Positions 57,726 through 64,000 of a stretch of DNA of 64,000 nt are shown here, in pieces; position 1 is the first letter of the stretch, and every line of letters begins with the position of its first letter. The notes beneath the pieces are model-generated. The model was not told where the DNA came from, did no database searches, and was given only the letters and a program-made list of their open reading frames with translations. The position numbers were made by a program, and so were the translations under genes. The DNA is taken from assembly GCA_963741995.1 (NCBI GenBank), contig CAVUKI010000010.1, positions 434,001 to 498,000 of the forward strand, written 5' to 3'. This DNA is from Bog-473 sp963741995. Lineage in GTDB: Bacteria > Actinomycetota > Acidimicrobiia > Acidimicrobiales > RAAP-2.

Positions 57726-58364
57726 CTACAGCCTGGTGGCGACCGTGACCGCTGCTCTGGCGTTGTCGATATCGCCGGCGCGGACGAGTGCAGGAAGGGG
57801 ACCGTCGAGCAGCCGCATCCAGTCCACGGCGTCGCTGCGCAGACCCGCGCGCTTGAGGTTCGCCCGGGCCTCGCCCAGCAGCTCTGCCAAGAGGCCGAGG
57901 CCGTCTCCACAGTCCGCCGCCAGTCGGGTCCTCAGCCAGGAGGCGAGAGCCGGACTGAGCCCGCCCGTCGAAACCGACACGGTGACCGGGCCGTCACGGT
58001 GTACCGCTGGGAGGATGAAGGAGCAGCGCGCCACGTCGTCGGCGCTGTTGGCCCAGACGCCCGCAGCCTCGGCGTCCGCGTAGACGGAACCGTCGACCTC
58101 CGGAATCCCGGTCGCCGTGATGACCAGGCGAAAGGCCGACGCGTCGCCCTTGCCGTACCGGCGTCGCTCGAGGGCGTGCAGCGACGGGACCAGCCCCTCC
58201 ATGTCGTCGCTGAGTGCAGGTGCGATGACGGTCACGGCGGCGCCGCAGTCGAGCAGCGTGCGCGCTTTGCGGGCGGCCACACTCCCGCCCCCTACGACGA
58301 GGCAGGAACGGCCTGAGACGTCGAGCGAGACGGGGTAGTAGGGGGGTGGAGCCTGCTCAGTCAT
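57726..58364 (-). CDS. Precorrin-2 dehydrogenase / sirohydrochlorin ferrochelatase (siroheme synthase N-domain)
   Basis: The 212-residue protein corresponds to the N-terminal part of CysG or Met8. It has the NAD-binding motif SCLVVGGGSVAARKARTLLD, VTVIAP, then ITATGIPEVDGSVYADAEAA and the Asn/Asp site VWANSADDVARCSFILPAV. VSVSTGGLSPALASWLRTRL is the dimerisation domain start. It would oxidise precorrin-2 and perhaps insert iron to make siroheme for the sulfite reductase encoded at 61486. It overlaps the cysN stop and is last in the cysD-cysN-siroheme unit. Confidence 0.93.
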   Translation of the reverse strand: MTEQAPPPYYPVSLDVSGRSCLVVGGGSVAARKARTLLDCGAAVTVIAPALSDDMEGLVPSLHALERRRYGKGDASAFRLVITATGIPEVDGSVYADAEAAGVWANSADDVARCSFILPAVHRDGPVTVSVSTGGLSPALASWLRTRLAADCGDGLGLLAELLGEARANLKRAGLRSDAVDWMRLLDGPLPALVRAGDIDNARAAVTVATRL

Positions 58365-59676
58365 GGAGCCGCGGCGGCCCGACCATGCCCGCCGCGATGG
58401 TGGCGAACGTGAGCTCGTCGATGAGCACGAAGCTGCCGGTGATGCGATCGGCTTCGTAGGGATCGAGGGCGAGCGGCGTGGCTGTGCGCAACGTCACGAC
58501 ACCGATGTCGTTCTCCCGCAGCTCGGTCGCCTCGACCACCCGCAGCTCGTTCACGTCGAAGATCCCGGTCACGGCTTCGACCACGACAGGGGTCACCCGA
58601 GTCGTGTGCTTGATCCGGAGGCGATCTCCGGCGGCGAGCGGACGGTCCTGGAACCAGCAGACGGTCGCTTCGAAGGTGTCGGTGACTTCGGGGGCGCCCT
58701 CCGCCGCCGCGATGAGGTCGCCCCGTGACACGTCGAGGTGGTCGGCGAGTCGGAGCGAGACCGAGAGGCCGACCTCGGCGCGCTGGAGCGGGCCGTCGGC
58801 CGTCTCGATGGCACGAATCGTCGTTCGGGCGCCCTGCGGGAGCACCACGACGGGGTCGCCGACGCGGAACGGCCCACCGTTGACCATGCCGGCGTAGCCG
58901 CGACCCCCACCCGGCTGGCGGAGCACCCACTGCACCGGAAGACGGGCCCCGCTGCCCCGACTGACCCCGTGCTGGGCCGCCCACCCGCCGGCCCGTGCCG
59001 ACTCGAGGGCATCGAGGACGGTCGGACCGTCGTACCAGGGCGCAGCGTCAGACCGAGTGACGACGTTGTCGCCATGCAGCGCCGCGATGGGGATCACGGT
59101 GCACGACGAGATGCCGAGCCGATGGGCCAGCTCCTCCATCTCATCGGCGATGCGCTGGTAGGCGGAGCGATCCCAGCCGACAAGGTCCATTTTGTTGGCA
59201 CACACGACGAGCTGGTCCACGCCGAGCAACGCGGCGATGCAGATGTGCCGTCGCGACTGCTCACGCAAGCCCGACGTCGCGTCAACGAGGACGAGCGCCA
59301 GATCGGCAGTCGACGCTCCCGTTGCCATGTTCCGCGTGTATTGGACATGCCCCGGGCAGTCGGCGATGACGAACTTGCGGTGGGGGGTTGCGGCGTAGCG
59401 GTACGCAACGTCGATCGTGATCCCCTGTTCGCGCTCCGCGCGTAGTCCATCGGTCACAAAGGACAGGTCGACCTCGCCCAGGCCTCGGCGCTCCGACGCG
59501 GTCTCAATGGCGGTGAGCTGATCGTCGAAGAGCTGGCGGGTGTCGAACAGGAGCCGTCCGATCAGGGTGCTCTTCCCGTCGTCCACCGATCCGATCGTGG
59601 CGAACCGGAGGAGATCCATGGTGTCGACGCCGAGCTCGGGACCGCCGGCCGGCGGCGCGCCGGGCAACGTCGTCAT
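58357..59676 (-). CDS. cysN: Sulfate adenylyltransferase subunit 1 (GTPase)
   Basis: CysN is the GTPase that drives ATP sulfurylase (CysD). The 439-residue protein has the P-loop TIGSVDDGKSTLIGRLLFDT, the switch region EREQGITIDVAYRYA, DCPGHVQYTRNM and the base motif NKMDLVGW. EF-Tu-like barrels follow (about 240-439). There is no C-terminal APS kinase domain, so the pathway probably goes through APS directly to CysH. Start MTTLPGAPPAGG at 59676; a start at the MDLLRFATIG Met is possible. It follows cysD by four bases. Confidence 0.96.
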   Translation of the reverse strand: MTTLPGAPPAGGPELGVDTMDLLRFATIGSVDDGKSTLIGRLLFDTRQLFDDQLTAIETASERRGLGEVDLSFVTDGLRAEREQGITIDVAYRYAATPHRKFVIADCPGHVQYTRNMATGASTADLALVLVDATSGLREQSRRHICIAALLGVDQLVVCANKMDLVGWDRSAYQRIADEMEELAHRLGISSCTVIPIAALHGDNVVTRSDAAPWYDGPTVLDALESARAGGWAAQHGVSRGSGARLPVQWVLRQPGGGRGYAGMVNGGPFRVGDPVVVLPQGARTTIRAIETADGPLQRAEVGLSVSLRLADHLDVSRGDLIAAAEGAPEVTDTFEATVCWFQDRPLAAGDRLRIKHTTRVTPVVVEAVTGIFDVNELRVVEATELRENDIGVVTLRTATPLALDPYEADRITGSFVLIDELTFATIAAGMVGPPRLHD

Positions 59677-59680
59677 CGGT

Positions 59681-60682
59681 TTAGAAGTACCCCTCGCGCT
59701 TCCGATCCTCCATGGCGGTCTCGGAAAAGCGGTCGTCAGCCCGCGTCGCGCCGCGCTCGGAGATCCGTGACGCCGAGACCTCGCGGATGATCTCTTCCAC
59801 GGTGTCGGCGGCCGAGCGCACGGCACCCGTGCAGGTCGCGTCGCCGACCGTGCGGAAGCGCACCGTCTCCTTACGGACCTCCTCGCCACCCTCGGGGCTC
59901 ACCCATTCGCTGATGGCCAGGAGCATGCCGTCGCGCTCGAGTACCTCACGCTCATGTGCGTAGTAGATGGAAGGCAATTCGATGCGCTCGCGTCGGATGT
60001 ACTGCCAGATGTCGAGTTCGGTCCAGTCGGAGAGCGGGAAGGCACGGAGGTGCTCACCGGGGCGCACACTGCCCTGATAGAGCTGCCACAGCTCGGGTCG
60101 CTGCGCTTTGGGGTCCCATTGCCCGAACGAATTGCGGAAGGAGAGGACCCGCTCCTTTGCTCTGGCCTTGTCTTCATCCCGGCGGGCGCCCCCGAAAGCG
60201 GCGTCGAACCCGTGGGCATTGATGGCATCGAGCAGTGTCGTCGTCTGCAGGCGATTGCGCGAAGCGACCGGGCCAGGGTCGGCAACCCGGCCCTGGTCGA
60301 TGGAGTCCTGCACGCTGGCCACAATGAGCCGGGCGCCCTCGCCGTCGACCTGCGCGTCCCGGTAATCGAGCACCTCGGAGAAGTTGTGCCCGGTGTCCAC
60401 GTGGAGCACGGGGAATGGGATCTTCCCCGGCTTGAATGCCTTGGCGGCCAGATGCAACAGGACGGCTGAATCCTTGCCCCCGCTGAAGAGGAGGACCGGG
60501 CGTTCCGATTCGGCTGCCACCTCGCGGATGATGAAGATGGCCAGCGACTCCAGCAGGTCCAGGTGGCCCAGCGGGTGCTCCACCGGCCTGACCAGGGCGG
60601 TCACGGATCCGCCTGGCCGGACCGCGACGGAGCCCGTGTCGGTGTCGTCCTGGGGGGAACGGAAGGCGGCGGCGGTGTCCAT
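59681..60682 (-). CDS. cysD: Sulfate adenylyltransferase subunit 2
   Basis: CysD adenylates sulfate with ATP. The 333-residue protein has the PP-loop LLFSGGKDSAVLLHLAAKAF, VLHVDTGHNFSEVLDYRD, the FGGARRDEDKARAKERVLSF block, and the C-terminal EVRKETVRFRTVGDATCTGA, all CysD hallmarks. GAGAGG lies before the ATG at 60682. It is the first gene of the minus-strand unit and is divergent from cysH, sharing an inverted-repeat operator. Confidence 0.97.
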   Translation of the reverse strand: MDTAAAFRSPQDDTDTGSVAVRPGGSVTALVRPVEHPLGHLDLLESLAIFIIREVAAESERPVLLFSGGKDSAVLLHLAAKAFKPGKIPFPVLHVDTGHNFSEVLDYRDAQVDGEGARLIVASVQDSIDQGRVADPGPVASRNRLQTTTLLDAINAHGFDAAFGGARRDEDKARAKERVLSFRNSFGQWDPKAQRPELWQLYQGSVRPGEHLRAFPLSDWTELDIWQYIRRERIELPSIYYAHEREVLERDGMLLAISEWVSPEGGEEVRKETVRFRTVGDATCTGAVRSAADTVEEIIREVSASRISERGATRADDRFSETAMEDRKREGYF

Positions 60683-60696
60683 GGAGCCTCTCAAAT

Positions 60697-60721
60697 CATG
60701 ACCATTTTGGTCATGTATACT
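60697..60721. promoter_or_regulatory. Inverted-repeat operator and cysH promoter
   Basis: CATGACCATTTTGGTCATG (60697-60715) has 8-bp arms around TTT. It abuts the plus-strand -10 TATACT (60716-60721), so it fills the spacer of the cysH promoter. It also lies 15 bases upstream of the cysD ATG. A dimeric sulfur-responsive regulator is likely; its identity is unknown. Confidence 0.65.
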
Positions 60722-60805
60722 AAAGCCTGCATTCGGACGGGCGTCAAGCGCCGGTGGCGGGCCCCCGGAACGGCCCGTTCGCCCTTTGAGGAAGGTGAGG
60801 GAGCT

Positions 60806-61486
60806 GTGGCCGAGACCAACGTGTATGACCAGCAGTTGACCACTGAAGATCTTGCCGTGGTCAGTGACGGATTCGAGTCCGCTCCCGCCAGTGCCGTCAT
60901 CAAGTGGGCGGTCGAGTCGTTCGGCGACTCCCTGGTGCTCGCCGCGTCGTTCGAGGACATTGTGCTGATCGACCTGGCCACCAAGGTCGCGCCGGGAGTC
61001 GAAGTCGTCTTTTTGGACACGGAGGCACACTTTCCAGAGACGTTGGCCTTTGTCGACGATATGCGGGAACGCTATGGACTCAACCTCACGGTCACGAGGC
61101 CCGGACCCGAGGCTGCCTCGTACCCCTGCGGCTCCGACCGGTGCTGCGAGTTCCGCAAGGTGGAACCGTTGCGTCGCGCCCTCGCCGGGAAGCGGGCATG
61201 GTTGACCTCGCTCAAGCGGTCGGACGGCCCCACCCGCGCCGATGCGCCGATCGTGAGCTGGGATGCCGGGTTCGGGCTCATAAAGGTCAATCCGCTGGCG
61301 ACGTGGACAGAAGACGACATTTCCTCGTACCTCGCTGACCACGACCTCCCCGTTCACCCGCTCATTCCTCGTGGCTACCGCTCCATCGGGTGTGCACCGA
61401 CCACGCGTCCCGTGGCTGAAGGGGAAGACGTCCGCGCCGGTCGCTGGGCAGGTGCCGACAAGTCTGAGTGCGGCCTGCACGTCTAG
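60806..61486 (+). CDS. cysH: Phosphoadenylyl/adenylyl-sulfate reductase with an incomplete Fe-S motif
   Basis: CysH reduces APS (or PAPS) to sulfite. The 226-residue protein has the PP-loop-like AASFEDIVLIDLATKVAPGV, VVFLDTEAHFPET, and RCCEFRKVEPLRRAL with the CC pair of APS reductases. It ends with the catalytic ECGLHV. APS reductases bind a 4Fe-4S cluster by CC and CxxC; here the second motif reads GCAPTTRP, with Thr replacing the last Cys. An extra Cys in YPCGSDRCC might substitute. GTG start after GGTGAGGGAG. Its last base overlaps the sulfite reductase GTG. Confidence 0.93.
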   Translation: MAETNVYDQQLTTEDLAVVSDGFESAPASAVIKWAVESFGDSLVLAASFEDIVLIDLATKVAPGVEVVFLDTEAHFPETLAFVDDMRERYGLNLTVTRPGPEAASYPCGSDRCCEFRKVEPLRRALAGKRAWLTSLKRSDGPTRADAPIVSWDAGFGLIKVNPLATWTEDDISSYLADHDLPVHPLIPRGYRSIGCAPTTRPVAEGEDVRAGRWAGADKSECGLHV

Positions 61487-63222
61487 TGCCTCGTGACCTT
61501 GACAATCCCTATGGGATGGAGTTTCGCGGCCGGCGTGACCGCGGGCTCAAGTTCATCAGGCCCTACCGCAACATCGGCGAGCTCAACCCCACCGAGCAGC
61601 TGAAGCTGTCGCGGCACCCCTTCGAGGTGGCCCAGGCGATCATCGACACCTACTCGAAGGAGGGCGTCGGCTCCATCGGCAAGGTGCCCGGGGAGCTCGA
61701 GCGCTTCAAGTGGGTCGGCATGTACCCCCAACGCCAGGGGGGGGACGCCTTCATGATGCGGATCAAGATCCCGGGCGGCGTGATGACGGCGGCCCAGGTC
61801 CGGGAGATCGGGGTGGCCGCCGACGCGTTCGCCGAGGGCCCGGACGAGAGCCCCGTCTTCGGGAACCGCTACGCCGACCTCACGACGCGGCAGGATATTC
61901 AGCTCCACTGGATACGCATCGCCGACGTCCCCCGGATTTGGCAGCGTTTCTGGGACGTTGGACTGACCACGGTCCAAGCCTGCGGCGATTCAGCCCGGAA
62001 CGTGTGCTCGTGCCCCGTCTCTGGCATCGACGAGAACGAGGTCGTGGCCGCGCTCCCGGTGGCCGAGGCTATTTCGGCCTTCTTCACGGGAAATCGTGAG
62101 TACGCCAACCTGCCGCGGAAGTTCAAGATCGCCGTCACGGGCTGCACGGAGGATTGCGCCCGTGTCGAGATCAACGACATTGGCCTGTGGCCGGCGGAAC
62201 ACGCGGACGGGACGGTCGGCTTCAACGTGCTCATCGGCGGCGGTCTCTCCGACGGCGAGCGCATGGCATCTGACATCGACGTCTTCATTCAGCCCGATCA
62301 GGCCGTCGAGCTCTCTCGGGGCGTCGCCCAACTCTTCGGGGAACTGGGCAACCGGGAGAACCGCGGCCTGGCCCGGATGCGCTACCTGGCCGAAGAGCTC
62401 GGTCCAGAAGGGTTCCGGGCGGCTCTCGATGAACGCACCAATTTCGCCCTGACACCTGCGGGCCGCGAATTGACCACGGCGTTCCGAGGCGACCACGTCG
62501 GTGTCCACCCGCAGAAGCAGCCGGGACTCCTGTATGTGGGTTGCTCGGTCCCTGTGGGCCGGATGCACGGCATTGAGCTGATTGAGCTGGCGCGCCTGGC
62601 CGAGACGTACGGCGACGGCGGCGTGCGTCTCGGTACGGACCAGAACTTCATTGTGTCCGGTGTCCCGGAGGAGCGACTCGACGATCTGCTGGCCGAGCCC
62701 CTCATGCAGACGTATTCGCCGTTCCCGGGGCCCTTCGAGCGCGGTGTCGTCGCCTGCACCGGATCCGAGTTCTGTCGCTTCGCCGTGGTCGAGACGAAGG
62801 AACGGGCGGTCAAGTGGGCGCGGACGCTTGACGCGCAGCTGTCGTCGTCGGGCAGCGGGGGAGCGAATGCCCCGGACGACGCGGGTGTCATCCGGATGCA
62901 CTTTTCGGGCTGCTCAGCCTCATGTGCCCAGCCGCAGATCGCCGACATCGGTTTCCGGGGCGACATCGCGCACATCGACGAGCACATCGAGGAGGCCGTC
63001 GACATCGGCTTGGGTGGCTCGCTCGGGCCGGACGCGGCGTTCATCGACTGGGTAGAGGGCGCGATGCCCGTCGATCGGGTGCCCGAAGCGCTGCTCCGGG
63101 TGGTCAACCGGTACCGCGAGGAGCGCCGCCCCGGTGAGCCCTTCTATCTCTGGTCGCGACGCACCGACACCGAAGAATTACGGTCCACGCTCGTCGGCGC
63201 GGCAGGGGCGGTGACCTCGTGA
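61486..63222 (+). CDS. Siroheme nitrite/sulfite reductase (assimilatory sulfite reductase)
   Basis: The 578-residue protein has two nitrite/sulfite-reductase half-domains. The first contains TRQDIQLHWIRIADVPRIWQ and the CGDSARNVCSCPVSGID loop. Siroheme and 4Fe-4S cysteines lie in VACTGSEFCRFAVVETK (Cys-x5-Cys) and FSGCSASCAQPQIADIGFRG (Cys-x3-Cys). The family includes ferredoxin-dependent NirA and Sir; the neighbours cysH and cysDN favour sulfite as substrate. The GTG overlaps the cysH stop by one base, and its own stop overlaps the next GTG by four, so the three are translationally coupled. Confidence 0.93.
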   Translation: MPRDLDNPYGMEFRGRRDRGLKFIRPYRNIGELNPTEQLKLSRHPFEVAQAIIDTYSKEGVGSIGKVPGELERFKWVGMYPQRQGGDAFMMRIKIPGGVMTAAQVREIGVAADAFAEGPDESPVFGNRYADLTTRQDIQLHWIRIADVPRIWQRFWDVGLTTVQACGDSARNVCSCPVSGIDENEVVAALPVAEAISAFFTGNREYANLPRKFKIAVTGCTEDCARVEINDIGLWPAEHADGTVGFNVLIGGGLSDGERMASDIDVFIQPDQAVELSRGVAQLFGELGNRENRGLARMRYLAEELGPEGFRAALDERTNFALTPAGRELTTAFRGDHVGVHPQKQPGLLYVGCSVPVGRMHGIELIELARLAETYGDGGVRLGTDQNFIVSGVPEERLDDLLAEPLMQTYSPFPGPFERGVVACTGSEFCRFAVVETKERAVKWARTLDAQLSSSGSGGANAPDDAGVIRMHFSGCSASCAQPQIADIGFRGDIAHIDEHIEEAVDIGLGGSLGPDAAFIDWVEGAMPVDRVPEALLRVVNRYREERRPGEPFYLWSRRTDTEELRSTLVGAAGAVTS

Positions 63223-64000
63223 AGCGCTATCGCATCCGTGAGCAGATGAACGGGATCGCGGAGCCTCCCGGCAAGGTCTGGTTCTGGGAGCTGGAGGCGG
63301 GTGTGATCCACGCCGACCGCTGCATTCAATGCGGTACCTGTGTCGCCGTCTGCCCCTCGAACTCCATCGGCGTGAACGAGGACACCGACCTGCCCGAGTT
63401 GGTCAAGATGTGCACCGGCTGTTCGCTGTGTTGGGACTTTTGCCCGCGGGGCGGCCTTCGCTACGAGGCACTCTGGCCACCTTCGACCGCCGTGTCCGGA
63501 GAAGATGCCGAGGTGCAGTCCGCCCAGGTCCGTTCCGACTCGTCGGACACGTATTGGAAGATCACCGGCGGCCCGCCCGCAGAAGGCCTCGGCGCGGTCG
63601 TCGACTCCTATGCGGTCAGAGCGGGTGCCGAGATTGACGACGCACAAGACGGCGGCGCCGTCAGTGCGCTGTTGATCGGTCTGCTGGCCGCCGGTGAGAT
63701 CGACGGCGCGCTCGTCTCCAAGCCGAGCGCTGATCCCGACGAGCAGTGGAAGGGTGTCGCGACCATTGCGACCACGGCGAGCGAGATCAAAGCGGCCTCG
63801 GGCAGCTTCTACAACCAGACGATGGCGTTGGCCGAGCTCGACCTGTCCCGCTACGCGCTGCCCGCCAAGCCGCGCATCGCCGTCGTCGGGACCCCGTGCG
63901 AGGTCCAAGGACTGCGGGCGATGCAGGCCAGGCGCTGGCCCACTGGCGCCCACCGGGTGGATGCCGTCGTGCTGACCATCGCGCTGATGTGCACGAAGAA
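63219..64000 (+). CDS. FrhB-like coenzyme F420 dehydrogenase subunit with two 4Fe-4S motifs, partial
   Basis: The gene starts at a GTG overlapping the sulfite reductase stop (GTGA) and runs off the window end after about 260 codons. Residues 35-45 (CIQCGTCVAVC) and 65-75 (CTGCSLCWDFC) are two ferredoxin-type 4Fe-4S motifs. FrhB-domain features follow: DAQDGGAVSALLIGLLAAGE, SKPSADPDEQWKG, SGSFYNQTMALAEL, and IAVVGTPCEVQGLRAMQARR. FrhB-type proteins bind FAD and oxidise reduced F420. Its coupling to a sulfite reductase suggests it supplies electrons to that enzyme. Confidence 0.9.
   Translation, partial: MKRYRIREQMNGIAEPPGKVWFWELEAGVIHADRCIQCGTCVAVCPSNSIGVNEDTDLPELVKMCTGCSLCWDFCPRGGLRYEALWPPSTAVSGEDAEVQSAQVRSDSSDTYWKITGGPPAEGLGAVVDSYAVRAGAEIDDAQDGGAVSALLIGLLAAGEIDGALVSKPSADPDEQWKGVATIATTASEIKAASGSFYNQTMALAELDLSRYALPAKPRIAVVGTPCEVQGLRAMQARRWPTGAHRVDAVVLTIALMCTK

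Overview
The window is high-GC actinobacterial chromosome, most likely from class Acidimicrobiia. This is inferred from the gene order lysA-hom-thrC-rho-rpmE-prfA-prmC ... glyA-wecA-like-atp operon, a MurA with Asp at the active-site Cys position, an F420-linked flavoprotein, GlpX and MeaB. No 16S gene is present, so the class is an inference. Two regions differ clearly. Positions 1 to about 20,324 are lower in GC by eye, carry an integrase, a broken transposase, duplicated segments and several frameshifted genes, and end exactly at a tRNA-Arg(CCG). From 20,325 to 64,000 lies dense, high-GC housekeeping sequence.

Left, accessory region. Minus-strand genes at 1-6828 encode a saccharopine-dehydrogenase-like reductase (cut by the window edge), an alpha/beta hydrolase, an MMPL/RND exporter, a small conserved-looking protein and a large ATP-binding LuxR (LAL) regulator. 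A pair of 15-bp direct repeats lies upstream of the exporter unit. Positions 6829-8253 are nearly gene-free, with strong palindromes, three TGTGGAC iterons at 12-bp spacing and a small excisionase-like HTH gene, and may be a decayed plasmid or integrative-element control region. Next come a plus-strand redox cluster (ferredoxin-fold-like protein, frameshifted DUF4331 protein, Dyp-type peroxidase), an enoyl-CoA hydratase, a flavoprotein that has lost its redox cysteines and catalytic His, and an SMP-30 lactonase. The lactonase is flanked by a 141-bp direct repeat built from the 3' ends of the two neighbouring genes. A frameshifted DUF1269 gene, a frameshifted IS1380-type transposase, a SHOCT/DUF6325/SHOCT trio and a tyrosine integrase finish the region.

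Right, core region. lysA (with a one-base frameshift), hom and thrC are followed by rho (Asn/Gln/Gly-rich insert), rpmE, prfA, prmC and a diverged YrdC-like gene. A minus-strand unit (MarR regulator, 22-bp palindromic operator, N-acyl-D-amino-acid deacylase-like amidohydrolase, TauD-like dioxygenase) and a TLP1-type thiolase-like gene separate these from glyA, a WecA/TagO-type transferase and the complete ATP synthase operon. AtpH in that operon has a duplicated N-terminal domain. Then follow glpX (minus), murA-meaB-enoyl-CoA hydratase, treS-maltokinase, galT (minus), a small membrane protein, and a 1179-residue secreted protein with four alternating pairs of Ig-like repeats.

The right end is a sulfate assimilation locus. 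The siroheme synthase N-domain and cysN-cysD lie on the minus strand. Divergent from them is a translationally coupled plus-strand operon: cysH, a siroheme sulfite reductase and an FrhB-like F420 flavoprotein with two 4Fe-4S motifs (cut by the window end). This suggests sulfite reduction fed by F420H2, with the two parts of methanogen Fsr encoded as separate genes. A 19-bp inverted repeat beside a TATACT box lies between the two halves and probably controls them.

At least five genes carry apparent single-base indels, including the normally essential lysA, so some may be sequencing errors rather than decay. Several core genes show a TAnnnT box 6-9 bases before the start codon, the signature of leaderless transcripts.
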